This document shows, piece after piece, positions 47,127 through 59,649 of a stretch of DNA of 64,000 nucleotides. A program made the position numbers and the translations under genes. Source of the DNA: Lonicera japonica (taxonomy: Eukaryota; Streptophyta; Magnoliopsida; Dipsacales; Caprifoliaceae); contig CM038470.1 of the NCBI GenBank assembly GCA_021464415.1, positions 41,162,099 through 41,226,098 on the forward strand, read 5' to 3'. Positions within the stretch are counted from its first letter, which is position 1, and each line of letters opens with the position of its first letter. Under the pieces are notes generated by a model. That model was not told the DNA's origin and did no database searches. It saw nothing but the letters and a program-made list of their open reading frames with translations.

Positions 47127-50100
47127 TCAAAACCTAACCATTTCCAGCAAAGAGCAACACATTTGATCACATTTTCATCCATATCCACGTTGTGAAACCA
47201 TGTATACAATATTAACAATTTTGTATCAAATCCTAAGTTTATAGACATGTAAACAACAACGAAAGAGATTATTACAACTTTATCCTTAGTTAAAGGGACT
47301 ACAAAATCAAAAGTCGTCAGAGGCTGTCTATGACTACGCCACGCGCCACCCTGAGACCTGCCTGCAAAACATTAGAAAATGGGATGAGCTAAAATCAAGC
47401 TAATGGGATTATATAATTTGGTTATAAAATATACATATCATTCACAGGCACGTGAATCTTTATATAGAAGAAATACTTTACTTTAATGCATTAGTTTTAA
47501 AAACATGCAATACAATGCAATGCAAATCACACCCACAAGTGCATGCGAACCCAACTAGGATTTTTATCTAAGCCACCAGAAGCCAACTACCCAATCGACT
47601 GATCTCATCCCTAGACTTTCGATGGAATGGATCTCTACACATTCCTAAGTCACTAGTGGACCGTTGGTGTGAAACCGTCTCTTCACAAATAGTAGCTTCC
47701 TATGGTTCGCCATGCTATGGTGGAAGGGTTCTAAAGTATGCTAAACCAACCTTAAGATCACCAGCTTCCTAAAGTTCTCTATGCTCAAGAAAAAGGTTTC
47801 TAAAGTATTATACAACACAATACCGAGAGTCTATACTTAATAGCCAAGCATTTACCGTATCCTCTTTGTAGTGAGTTCATTATGAATCCCATGCTTGGCC
47901 AACTAATAGGCATCTCCACTAGACTATTCATTTAAGGTATTACACTCTGGTTTTCTCATCGAACTAAACCTTTAGCCATACTTGTCACTTTAATTATTAA
48001 TCTCTTATCACTTTATGTATTAATACATTATGAATGACCAACCGGTTCTCTAAATGTATTGTGATCCGTATAATCATACACACATTCATTCTCATGTTAT
48101 CCGCAGTATATTAGAGACAATATATATAGAACAATACAAGATATAATTCCATAACATATATCAAGAAACACCATCTTATTTTTCAATAATTTAATATAAT
48201 ACCAAAGGTCATCCAATCAAGTCTACGTTTCGTGGCCTTTCACCCACGCGGTAGCAGTGCCTCCCGTTAGTTTTCAATTCTTAATGGCCGTCATAACCTC
48301 GATAATTTAATTATACAAGTAGTTGTCCAAGCGTCACCAGGTCTGCATTTCATGGCCTTTCACCTATGAGCAGCAGGGCCTCTCGTTCGTTTTCGTGCAC
48401 GGTTTCGATCTTTCACCCAGGGGCACTCTGTCCCAACTTAAGGTCCCAATCGTTAGAGCCAACCCGGACCTCACATGGCCTATGCAATCTCATCACAACG
48501 TCATATACATGGACTAGCGCCAATGAAGTGATTCACATCTTAGTCTTATCATCATTCACGTATACAATATGTAACAAGTCCACATAAATGGGAACCAATA
48601 TGTATATATATATACAAAATACAATTGTACACCATTCATCTATTGTCATCAAAAGCATCGCCATTATGCCTTTATCCATGGCATTATCATCACGACATTA
48701 TTGGAGTTCTATGGCCGACTAGTGTACTACCGATATCATACATCTCATAGTGTGTCATTCGTATAAGCTAAGGCCGTGTAAGTGGCAATAAAGTACTCAC
48801 GTCATTCTATATCATCCATTTATGGGATTCTCGCCTCTCCTGGTATACTTAAGCACGATGCCGATATAATTATAGTTCAAAAACTAGCCAAGCCATGCCA
48901 TAAATTATGTTTACGATATTCCTAAAATGTGTAAGGTTGCATTTCATTAGTAGTCTTGTCAGTGGTCTACATTATGCAATATGTTCAAAAGTAGTTGTAC
49001 ACTTTCCGCTTTAATGGGTTTTAGTACAACTCCTATAGGTGAGGCTCTATACTTGCCACTAATAATTTAATTATGTATTTATACCATTCTTAACCCATAA
49101 TCACTTATTCCACAACAAAATTCCCAATTTCCAGTTTGTACGTGCAACTACGAGGTTAGTTCATCATGATTCTTCATATACATAAGCTAAAATAATTCAC
49201 TTGTAACTAAACAACATATTTGTTCCTATTAACCATCCATAACCCACAACCAAATGTTCTTCAAGTAAAAACCTCAAGTTCACAAATTTATAGTTCATAT
49301 ATGTATACATATCTATAGCTAGAAGATGGGTTTACCACTAGGCTTCGTATACATAGTTAAAACATAGGTTCATTATTCAAATCATGCAATTAGAGCAATA
49401 ACTCATTAATATCAATCATCAATTGAAGCTCCACCTTGCCCAAGATCCCAAATTAGCTAATTTACACCCTAGCTATCATATGGGTTCATGGTGATACTTT
49501 ACATATAAATTCTATAAACTTGTAATTAGTTGTCAAAACATAATATTGAAGTAATTATCAAGCATTATGCATCACTAATTAAAGGTATATCTAGCCCCAA
49601 TCCATATGGCATCAAAAACCTAGGATTTTGTATGTTAAATACCCATTTTGTGTGGAAAATCTAATGCAACAACAAAGAGTTTAAATTAAAGAGTTTATAC
49701 TAATGTTCCCACCTTGCAAAATGATTTTCCACAAGTTTGAAGCTCCAATAGTGGCTGCGGAGCTCTCTAAGCTCTCAAGCATCAATAGAGGAAGAAAAGT
49801 GAAGAAGATGATGAATAGTGATGTTAGGAGGATGATTTGGTGTTAATTATGTAAAGATTTTGTGTATGGATGATGGATGCTCAATGATCTCTCAACCACT
49901 CCCTAAAAATGCGCTCTCATTTCTCTCTAACTCCTCTCTTGTGTGTAGCTTGAAATAGGAAGAAAAAGGGTCAAAAATTGGTTTATACACCAAAAACACG
50001 CCCAGGTTAAGTGCCGGACCGGTCCACAAAATGGCCATACCGGTCTGCGCTATAAATTTGCATCTTTGTACCACTATTCGTAATTTGGTCATAACTTTTT

Positions 50101-50646
50101 GTTCGGAACTTCGATTGGAGTGTTCTTTATGTCCACGGAAAGATATTTCAAACTTCTACAATTCCCTAGAAGGATGTTTTCTCATATTATGGATGGATCG
50201 TTCCCAGAATTGTTTTGAAGATAGCGCTCTGCCAAAGTACTACCGAACTAATAGAATTTAGCGATGGGCCTATTTCGCGCTCAATTTTGACCTAGTAGGA
50301 GTTTGAAGTTTCCTTTGGCCAAAACACGAAAGTCATAGATTGCATAAAAATCAAGAATCCTTTATGAAAGGAAACTCAATCTGACGAGGAACAAAGAAGT
50401 TACGTTGCTCCAAAGTTGGGTAAAAAGAAGAAATTGCATAAGGCCAAAACTCATGATTTAAGAGCTGATATTGATTCGGACCACCGAAATCACCAAATGA
50501 TCACTCACATGAGTGTAGGTAGACTAATATGACTAATACGGAGTGCTAGAACACTACGAGGCTCCTCAATGCACGATTTCACCACCCAAGGTGAAATTTA
50601 CGAACGAATGAAGGTAACTAGAAGAAATAGAAGAACGGGGTGTTAC
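47127..50646 (+). mobile_element. Long LTR fragment, 5' end lost in the gap
   Basis: Non-coding DNA ending in ACGGGGTGTTACA at 50646, the classic 3' terminus of long gypsy LTRs that start TGTAACACCCC. The motif CCTGCAAAACATTAGAAAAT followed by GGGATGAGCT (about 47356-47390) corresponds to the motif about 370 bp from the start of the LTRs at 2314 and 62820. That would put the missing start in or next to the gap and the full length near 3.6 kb. No coding frames. Confidence 0.6.
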
Positions 50647-52563
50647 ATCATCAATCTCAAGTCCTCCCCGTCTATATAGATATTGGGGTTCTCTGTACCC
50701 TCAAAGGGAACTGTAATCCCTTAATTTGGCCTCGGAAGGTGAGTAGCAGTCAGAACGCTCCCGACCGTAGTTACCTGGAGGGCGGCTGGCCTTGCTTTTC
50801 TTTGCCTCTTTTGCTGGTGACCATGGGCTGCTTCGTTCAATCCAGCCTCAGCTTGATGCGCCCTCCTATCTGCATCAAGTTGAACATCCTGGTTGAGAAT
50901 GTGATACCAGGCAAACAATTAGTATCGAGCAAGTGGATCCAAGCTATCTTCTATCCAATCACTAAGAGAAATCCTATCTTGAAAGTCGTAGTAAGTTTCA
51001 TAGCCCAAGAGATTGTGGGCTGCCCTTTGGTGATTCAATTATAGAGCCGTCGCCGTTACTAGTGTGGCGGCGATGGCATTTAATTGTTCAAAGTGGACGG
51101 TACTTCACCCAGGCCTATTGAACAGTGATTAAGTGTGAAGGGAGGCTGGAAACAGTTAATTAACGTTGCGTTAAGTTTACCTATAACTTACTAGGGCACT
51201 TGTGTTGCTTCGAAACTGGGAACTCTGCCGGATTGGGTTGGACGTTGCCCTTCAGGATCACCGTGTCGTTGTACGTGTACTTGCAAGAGTCCTACATGCT
51301 AAGAATCGAGGCTGGGGCCTTCGACATGCCCTTCAAATTCCACATACCTTATAATTGGGAAAACTCAAGGTATAACAGTATGAGATGTCCCAAAAATCGA
51401 GCTGCATGCCAAATCTCCTATTCACCTCAGCCAGGCCCAGAATTATCCTAACCGTATTAGGGGTCACGTGGCTCAAGTAGAGGTGGGTTCGGCGGAGAAA
51501 ATTAACCTAAAGAGGGTCGAAAGGAACTCGTAATCCAGCCTGTAAAACGTAAGAGGTGTATATGGGGTACGTCCCAGCATCGAAGGTGAGCTTCTCCGAA
51601 ACCACATTCCCATCTCCTTTAAGTTCCTCCCTCTCGAATTGGTTGGGAAGGAACCGGCGTTAGATTTCCTTTTTCCTCTCCTCAGTTGTGAGTTAGTAGA
51701 GACCCATTGGATTTTTTTTGGGTTTTTGGGAAAAGGAAGAAAATGGGGGTAAAAAGTGAATCAACAAGGAACGGAATGCACGACAAGATGGGAAATTGAA
51801 TCAGTAAACCCTAGAACGAAGAAAGAAAAAATCTTCAAAAAATAAAATCCCATCTCTTGCGAAGTAGCAGAAACAGAATGAATGCAATGGTTTGGTCTGA
51901 AATTTAAAAGGCAGTTATACCTTTGGGAAACGTGCGATGAAAGAGGGATAGTTAAAAATTCAAAAAAGCAGACAAAGCCTTGATTATGAAGCGATCCAGC
52001 CGATGATTGACATGTATAATCATGTTGGGTCATTCTTAAAAGCTTATAGTTGAAGATTGGGTTCAAGTATGTGTTCCCTACCTTGTTTGGTGAGAATACA
52101 TGCTTAAGGGAGCATAAAATTTGGTTAAGGCAAGCTAGGTTAGCCCAATATGTTTAGGAGCCCATACGGCAAACCAGGCCAGTAGGCCTGGCATGAGCAG
52201 AGGAAACAAGTAGAAGATGCGCCAAGTTGTTGACATCCAAAGTTGCAGAGGCAGCCAGGCGAAGGCCGACTTCAACAAGGAATGGCACATGTGGCCTAAC
52301 ACGTGGAAAGTGCAAGAGAAGAATCATATCGAATTGCATAGACCTGTGCAAAATCGTATTGACTTCCACTACACCACTACAAACGTACAGTTTCAGAATT
52401 CGTTAGTTGTGGATAAGGAAAGAAGGTTGGCGTATTATTATGAGAACCGCGCTCTCGACGCCCCGGCCCCCGCGGCGGCGATTCCTCCAGTTTTTTGGTT
52501 TTAATTTTTGGAAAACGGTTAGTTTTATTATAGAGAAAAAGGTGATGGTTTGCAAAGGAATTA
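50647..52563 (-). pseudogene. Tat-like gypsy 5' internal region, decayed
   Basis: Minus-strand sequence immediately downstream of a TGGCGACTCT primer site. Near 51600-51370 one frame reads LTFDAGTYPIYTSYVLQAGL, LYLSHVTPNTVRIILGLAEV and NRRFGMQLDFWDISY, resembling the N-terminal 'putative plant transposon protein' region found before gag in Tat/Ogre elements. Several stops interrupt it. The region to about 50720 includes a Gln/Ala/Arg-rich coiled-coil-like frame. It is truncated on the left by the long LTR ending at 50646. Confidence 0.45.
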
Positions 52564-52573
52564 GAGTCGCCAG
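52564..52573 (-). other. Primer-binding site, copy A
   Basis: TGGCGACTCT on the minus strand, next to AAACAAAC as an LTR 3' end. The same arrangement recurs at 56686. This site type is associated with Tat/Ogre elements. Confidence 0.55.
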
Positions 52574-54302
52574 TTTGTTTTACTAAACAAATAAAATTTT
52601 ATGTAAAAGAGGAAGATTTATGGATTAAACGACCTCTTAAACACAATTAATGCGAAACTAGTTTATGCAAAGGTTTCGGGGATTAAGTTACGAATCGAGA
52701 AGGTGTTAGGCACCCCAATTCTCCCTTTCGGTCTTTAAGTATGATATGCATGGAATTATAATCGAACATTTGCATGTTAATTGATGTTATCGCGTATCGG
52801 TCCATAATTTTAAGAAAAAATAGGATTTTGGGATGCGGATGAAAACCATGTGCTTCGTATTTTGCCCTTCGATTTTAGAAATTAGTGTGTGTGTGTGTGT
52901 GTGATTTTGAAAATTTATTTGGATAATGATAAATAGCAAAACGGGTGTTTTTGGAAAGATTTAGGGCTTTTCGGAAGCTAATTCATTTGGAATCGGAATA
53001 TCCAGCAATCCTCGAGATTTATTCGTCAATAGTGTAACACAGTTTAATAATTTAAATCGAAATTGACGAATCCAGCACTCTCATATTGGATATTTACATA
53101 AGCACCGTGATTTATAGATTAAATCAAATACAAACGTGTATTTTATTCCTTCGTAAATCGAGACTACTAAAATCGGGATTTTATGAAATTAATTGGTAAA
53201 AATATGTTTAAAAATGGTTTACAGCTCGTTCTATGCCTTCGGTTTGTGAAACGGGTTTTAAATATGAAATATGAATTGATTTTGAGATAAACAATAATTT
53301 TTACATGCAATTGATCAATTATAACTGATAAAATAAAGACAGATAAAAAATAAAAGTCAGGCTGAGATAAAAAATACCTGAGAGCCTCGTAAATAGTAGG
53401 ATACTATTTTATAGCACTATTGCCGAAGTCCCAGAGCTGACTGATGCTTCAAATAGGGTCAGTGCAGGTGTATTTATAGTTGTAGAATAATTAATGGGCC
53501 GGGCTTGAAGTGCGTGTCCACGGGATAAGCCCCTAATTTACACGTGTGATGATTTTTTTTGCAATTCTGGACAAAATAAACATCGGATTAATTTGATTTT
53601 TTAACATGTTATTATCCATGCTAAGACCTACATACTGTCAAAATTTCATAATTTTTGGACATCGGGAAGGCCTTCTTTTGATTTTCCAAGATGAATTTTC
53701 GATTTTTCCAATTTTCGAAGATCCAACCGTCGGATCGAGCTGATTTTTAATATATTATTCCCAGTAACATTTACTAGCTCTTTACAACATTTCATGAGTT
53801 TTGGAGATTAGGAAGTACCAAAATGAGAAAAAACGAAAAATCGGCTGAGGATGATAAAAAATGAGGAACTCTCCTTTCACAAGTTTTCAGGAGTTTTGAC
53901 GGTTTTCGGTTCCGGCGGCTCCCAATAATTCTCGTAACTTTTTATCTGGGTGTCCTTTCAGCTTCTTTTTTTGACCTGTATCCCATGTATATGGTACATA
54001 AGCATCTAGAAATTCTTGTGCATGAATGTGTGCTCGTTTTCTTAGAGTTCAGAATTCTTACGGGGTTCGCAAAATGAGGTGTTCACAGACCCTCTCGGCC
54101 TGGGTTCTTTGTGAAACAAAGAAACCAGGACTACAACGAGAACGCATCATTTTGCGGCACTCTCATGATTACCAGTGATATTTTGAAAACAATGCTATGC
54201 GAATGATGTCATGCTATATTGTTTATTTTTTCTTGAAAAGGATGGGTCATTTCTGGACTTATTCGGGATATGCCATGTGCTGTACTGTGACTTCATTCTA
54301 CT

Positions 54303-55250
54303 GTACTCTCTGGCTGGGGAGGTTTTGTCAATGATAGTGGTCAGGTGTTGAGCTAATATACTCCAATCGGTCGGGACGGTTATGTCAAAAATTTGATTGG
54401 GTATGCTGATGTACTCCCATCGGTAGGGATGGTTTTGTCAACAATTCTGGGGTGTTGAGCTGATGTACTCTCATCGGTAGGGACGGTTCTGTCAACGATT
54501 TGGTTGGGGGTGTAGAGTTGATTTACTGCCATCGGTAGGGACAGTTCTGTCAATAATTTGATTGGGGCTTTGAGCTAATGTACTCCCATTGGTAGAGACG
54601 GTTCTGTCAACGATTTAATTGTGGTGTTGAGATGATGTACTCCCATCGGTGGGGACGGTTATATACATAATTTGATTGGGGCGTTGAGCTCATGTACTCC
54701 TATCGGTAGGGACGATTCTGTCAACGATTTGATTGGGGTGTTGAGCTGATGTACTCCCATCGGTAGGGACTGTTCTGCCAACGATTTGATTGGGATGTTG
54801 AGCTGATGTACTCCCATCGGTAAGGACGGTTCTGTTAACAATTTGATTGGGGCATTGAGCTGATATACTCCCATCGGTAGGGACGGTTCTGTCAACGATT
54901 TGATAAGGGCGTTGAGTTGATATACTCCCATCGGCAGGGACAGTTCTGTCAATGATTTGATTAAGGCGTTGAGCTGATGTACGCCCATCGGTAGGGACGG
55001 TTCTGTCAATAATTTGATTGGGACGTTAAGCTGATGTACTCCCATCGGTAAGGACGGTTCTGTCAACGGTTTGATTGGGGTGTTGAGCTAATGTACTCCC
55101 ATCCGTAGGGACGGTTCTGTCAATAATTTGATTAGGGCATTGAGCTGATTTACTCACATCGGCAAAGACGGTTCTATCAACGATTTGATTGGGGTGTTGA
55201 GATGATGTACTCCCATTGGTAGGGACGGTTCTGTCAACAATTTGATTCCG
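54303..55250. repeat. 57-bp minisatellite, about 17 copies
   Basis: Unit landmarks are GTACTCCCATCGGTAGGGAC, GGTTCTGTCAACGATTTGAT and TGGGGTGTTGAG. The unit is 57 bp, a multiple of three, so the minus strand is open for 135 codons (54659-55066) as repeats of EPSLPMGVHQLNAPIKSLT. I regard that frame as a by-product. The left-most copies are more diverged. Confidence 0.92.
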
Positions 55251-55289
55251 ATTTGTTTCTTTTGAATGGGTGAGGGTAGATGGTCTATT

Positions 55290-55660
55290 AGGGACATTGC
55301 TTTGGGTTTGAGAGGCTAGGGCAGATGGTCTGCTGGGGATGATTGATGGTCTGCTGAAGACACTACTTTGGTGTTGGTGATTTTGGATTGAGGCTGCTGG
55401 GGAAATGAGAATTGATGGTCTGCTGGAGAAATGAAAATTCTTATTGGTTAGGATAAAGGTTGAAGGTTGATGATCTACTGGGGATATGTTGATTGGTGGT
55501 CTACTGAGGATATGATGAATCCTACTGGTTAGGATAAAGGCTGAGGGTTGGTGATCTGCTGGGGATATGTTGAATGGTGGTCTGCTGAGGATATGCTGAA
55601 TTCTATTGTTTAGGATAAAGGCTGAGGGTTGGTGATCTGCTGGGGATATAATAATGCGGG
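55290..55660. repeat. Diverged repeat with GATCTGCTGGGGATAT units
   Basis: Several irregular copies of GG(T/A)(G/C)TCTGCTGGGGA-like words. The clearest are about 100-bp units near 55440-55540, 55540-55640 and onward, with GGATAAAGGCTGAGGGTTGG. It continues the repetitive block right of the 57-bp array. Confidence 0.7.
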
Positions 55661-55680
55661 GCTAAGATGTGGGTGATTGA

Positions 55681-56685
55681 TGATATGTTGAGGTGACGAA
55701 AGTTGATAATTTGTTGAGGGGGTGAGAGTCTCTGAGCGGACATAGAGAGATAGAGAGAGAAAGTTCTGGTGTGTTATCTTTTTTTGAAAAAAAGACATGA
55801 ACTTTTGGTTGGCTTCTTTTTTCCTTGAGAAGATATCGAGTTATGTTCTCTCAATTCTCAAACCTCGTGCATGATTTTTAGACTTGGCTTCCATGGTAGT
55901 TTTCTCGTGTCACCAGGGTACAATTCCGCTTATTATTTTCTGACTTCGTGAGAGGATAATTTTTGTGTGCCTGCATCATTTTCTGTTTTTCGATGCCCTT
56001 ATTCCTTCTTGATTGTTTGTAATCTTTTTGATGCAACTTTTTTTTTGCATGGTCAGTAGCCTTCCTCACCCAAAACGTAGCCCTGGGCCTTTTGGCCTAG
56101 CTGTCGCTTTTAGTGTGGCTCTCGCTGCCATCTTTTGTCTTTTTTGTTCTTTAATATCTTCTTTTCTTTTGGCACTGTGGAATTTATCCTCTTTTCTACT
56201 CTTTCAATTTTTTCTTGTACCCACTTTTTTCCTTCTCACTTTGTCTGGTTTTCTGAGCATCATTGTCCTTGCGATTTGAGAATGTTTGCTTTGGAAGTTT
56301 GCATTTTGATATCGTCATGCTGTGTTCGTGATTTTCAATCCGAGAACCTTTGGGAGCGTATCTTGAAGACTTCTTGGGCGAGAAGAAGTTAGGTCAAAAG
56401 TCCTTTTATGGGGCTTGTTCCCTGTGTTTTGAATTTTTTTCTCATTACAGTCTTTCTCTCTATCTTTCTCTAATATCCTTTCAAATGGGGCTTTTTTGGT
56501 TTTGGAGAGGGCTTTGGATTGCATGTAGAAAGGGTTTTGGATTCGTACCTGTGGAAAGGGCTTAGAATTACATGTGAAAAGGGCTTCTGTTGGTGCCTGT
56601 AGAAAGGGCTTGGTATGAGAATCCGAATCCACGACCCTCGGAATTCTCTTTCTCTTTTTCGTTTTTGAATGAAAACTTGTTTTGT
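55681..56685. other. Low-complexity stretch between Tat-like copies
   Basis: Pyrimidine-rich DNA without a recognisable gene. At 56500-56625 about four copies of a roughly 30-bp unit containing GTAGAAAGGGCTT occur; the same unit recurs at 58075-58165. It is probably internal or 3' sequence of the copy B element. Confidence 0.4.
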
Positions 56686-56695
56686 AGAGTCGCCA
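56686..56695 (-). other. Primer-binding site, copy B
   Basis: TGGCGACTCT on the minus strand, the same sequence and context as at 52564. Confidence 0.55.
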
Positions 56696-58074
56696 GTTTG
56701 TTTATAAGAAAACAAACAAAAGATCGTAAAAAAGATAATTTCAGAACAAACTATCTTTTATACATTTGAAACCAGAGATTGATTAAAAACTTACTTTGCT
56801 AGGGTTCACGAACTACATTACGAATTGGAAATGTGTTAGGCACCTAATTCGCCCTTTCGGTCTCTTAATGGATCATTTATTTAATTCCTATTTTAGATAT
56901 CTTGCAAGTAGTTTGAATAGTTTTCAAAATAGTCCTTTTCGGATAAATTTAGTTTAAGATTGTATTTTGAAATTAAACTCGAGCTCTGCGAGCGCCTACG
57001 TATTCATTCGTAGAATGAAATCAGAGTCTCGTAGTTCCCTATGTTTGGAAATTATTTTTGTATTTTTGTTTTGTTTTAAAAACGTGTAAAAACATATTTT
57101 AGTTTTCATATAAAATTTAGAAATGACTTGTTTTGAAAGCAGTGGACTTCTTTGCAAGTTATCGAACTTTCTATATTAAAACTCGTATTTAAATGCGGTA
57201 TTGAAATTCAGGAGAGTTATAGAGAAATGTACCTGATGCGCTTGAAGAAGAACGAGGTTCGCTTGCTTGCTCCTTTCTCTCTCTAGACTTTTTCTTTCTA
57301 AAACTTTCTCTCTCTAAAGCTTTCTCCCTCTAAAACTTTCTCTTTCTAAGAACTTTCTCTTTCTCTCTAAAAAGACTTTCTAGTAACCTTGACAGAGTTT
57401 CTCCTTTCTAAAAACTCTATTGAGTGTTGATGATCCCAAATGAGACACCAAGGGTCCTATTTACAGAGAAATTTCTGCCAAAAGTGCTCCAAAAAAGGCC
57501 AGCCGCTGGGGGTGCGGCTGGGACATGCGGTTGGGGCGTGCGGTTAGGGCTTGCAGTTGGGTCCTTACTGTATGGCTGGGGGGGTAGTTGTGTGGTTGGG
57601 GGGCTGCGACTGAGGTCTACGGTTGGGTCCCAGCCGTACGGCTGGCAGGTAGCAGTGCGGTTAGGGGGTTGCGGCTGGCACTTTAAAAATGCCCTGAAAC
57701 TCCTAAAAAACTCAATTTTTCCTAACGGGGCGCTGCCCCAATCCCCGTTCTGGTAAGTGAAGTGGCAACATTGATTGTATCAGACTCTTAATGGATTAAA
57801 AATCAGAGTCTTTCCTAACAATCTTTTATATGCATGATGACTCAAGACCTACTGTGAGATGTTTGTAATATAAAAAAACCAGTGTTCACACGAGAGTCGT
57901 GGATTGGAGTGTTCACAAACCCTCACATCTCGGGATTCTTGGTTGCAGGAATTCTAGGACGATAAGAAGACAACGATTCACAACTCTCACATGAATCTCA
58001 GCTTATTGATGTTTGTTTTATAAAAAAACCAGTGTTCACATAAGAGTCGTAGATAGTCGTGTTCACACTTGGAT

Positions 58075-58165
58075 TTGCCTACAGAAAGGGCTTGGATTGG
58101 TGCCTGTAGAAAAGGGTTCTGGAACGGTGCCTGTAGAAAGGGCTTGGGATTTGATTTGCTTGTAC
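58075..58165. repeat. GTAGAAAGGGCTT minisatellite, about 3 copies
   Basis: The unit is about 30 bp (CAGAAAGGGCTTGGATTGGT, then GCCT), shared with 56500-56625 on the other side of the copy B primer site. Confidence 0.75.
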
Positions 58166-58745
58166 AAAGGGCTTGTGAAGTGATTTGCTTCTCTGGGAGG
58201 ATTTGTGATGTGATTCGACTCTTTAGGAGGAAATGTGAAGTGATTCGAGTCTTTAGGAGGAAATGTGAAGTGATTCGCCTCTCTGGGAGACTTTATGAAG
58301 TGATTTACCTCTCTAGGAGGACATGTGAAGTGTTTCGCCTCTCTGGGAGACTTTGCGAAGTGATTTACCTCTTTGGGAGGACATGCGAAGTGATTCGCCT
58401 CTCTGGGAGGACATGCAAAGTGATTTACTTCTCTGGGAGAAAATGCGAAGTGATTCGCCTTTCTGGGAGGACATGCGAAGTGATTTGCCTTTCTGGGAGA
58501 CTTTGTGAAATGATTCGCCTCTCTGGGAGGACATGCGAAGTGATTCACCTCTCTGGGAGATTTTGTGAAGTGATTCGCCTCTCTGGGAGGACATGCAAAG
58601 TGATTCACCTCTCTGGGAGACTTTGAGAAATAATTTACCTCTCTGGGAGGACATGTGAAGTATTTCGCCTCTCTGGGAGACCTTATGAAATGATTCGCCT
58701 CTTTGGGAGACTTTGTGAAATGATTCACCTCCCTAGGAGGGCTTA
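58164..58745. repeat. 30-bp minisatellite, about 20 copies
   Basis: The unit is GTGATTCGCCTCTCTGGGAG plus about ten bases. Two variants (GACATGCGAA and ACTTTGTGAA endings) often alternate, giving a 60-bp higher-order pattern in the central part. The length is a multiple of three, leaving 221 codons open on the minus strand (NHFACPPREA repeats) and 185 on the plus strand. I do not consider these genes. Confidence 0.92.
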
Positions 58746-59484
58746 TGATCTTATCTTAATGATCTGGAGCGCGTTGATTGGCGTTGTAATGGCAAGTGTT
58801 CATGTGTATGCACTATGTAAATTCTCATGCCATGCTTTCCTAAATTTCAAGTATTTGTATACTTCTTAAATCATTGCACCATTGTTTTGAAAACTTGGTT
58901 TTGAAGAGGTTGTGAATCTTCTTGAGTTGCCTGCTTTATGGAGTATGTTACTCTACTTGAAATTACCTACGTGTAGATGTATGCATGCAAAACCGACCAT
59001 TTTTCGATAAAATAACAACACTAAAAAGGCAAATGTTGATTTATGGTCAATTAGTGAGTGAGTGCAAGGTGATATTGGTAACAGGAGAAATGGCGTGCTT
59101 TCGTCTTGGGATTTGATTGATCCAGCGACATGCTTCTGTTTTGACAAGTTGCTATCTCCTTCTTGATTCTTGAGCTTGTCAGAACCCGTGCGCGTTGCTG
59201 CTTTTGCTTATGCCTTCAGTCTCAGGAGGATTACCGATGTTCTGCATTTTCATGAGTGGGTGTGGGCTTGCTTGATCTTTGAGAGAGGCAGGGCCTTCAG
59301 TTGCTAAACCGATTGATTTTGTTGACTTGATTCTATCTTCAGAGGTAGAAATTTTGGTTCTGCTGATAGCACAACTAGAAGGTCTTGATGGTGTGGGTAA
59401 GGCACCCTCAGTGTAAATGATAAATGGAGAGGCTAGTCCTTGGAGAGTCGTTCGGGTCTTCTCATTTATTACCCTAAGTGCATA

Positions 59485-59590
59485 TACCTATAGCACCCTC
59501 AATGCGTGTACCCTCGGCACCCTCAGCGTGTGTACTCTCGGCACCCTCAGTGCATGTACCCTCGGCACCCTCAATGTATGCTAATGATGA
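59485..59590. repeat. 24-bp minisatellite, about 4 copies
   Basis: The unit is CACCCTCAGTGCATGTACCC plus TCGG. Further copies or flanks of the same block reappear at 60961-61001 and 62757-62819, split apart by later insertions. Confidence 0.85.
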
Positions 59591-59649
59591 TGGAGAGGCT
59601 AGTATTTGAGGAGCTGCTTGAGTCTTCTTGTCGATACCCTTAGTGCATA

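Larger units (their letters stand above)
52574..55680 (-). repeat. Tat-like LTR, copy A (outer end uncertain)
   Basis: Shares landmarks with copy B (56696 onward): ACGAATCGAGAAGGTGTTAG, then GCACC, about 110-140 bp from the primer site, a promoter-like CTATAAATA on the minus strand near 53470, and GTGTTCACAGACCCTC at about 54079. A (GT)n run lies near 52886-52902. Beyond the last landmark come minisatellites. I could not place the TG terminus. Confidence 0.5.
56696..59649 (-). repeat. Tat-like LTR, copy B (interrupted further right)
   Basis: Landmarks in the same order as copy A: ACGAATTGGAAATGTGTTAG, then GCACC, near 56816-56843, and GTGTTCACAAACCCTC at about 57909, then minisatellites. The repeat DNA appears to continue beyond the insertions at 59650, 61002 and 62820. 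No TG terminus was located. Confidence 0.5.

Noticed and set aside
58069..58626. 185- and 221-codon frames over the 30-bp array as repeat proteins
   Set aside because: Both strands are open solely because the unit length is a multiple of three without stops; no start context or domain.
58164..58745. CRISPR-like array
   Set aside because: Units are contiguous with no unique spacers, and the genome is a plant's.
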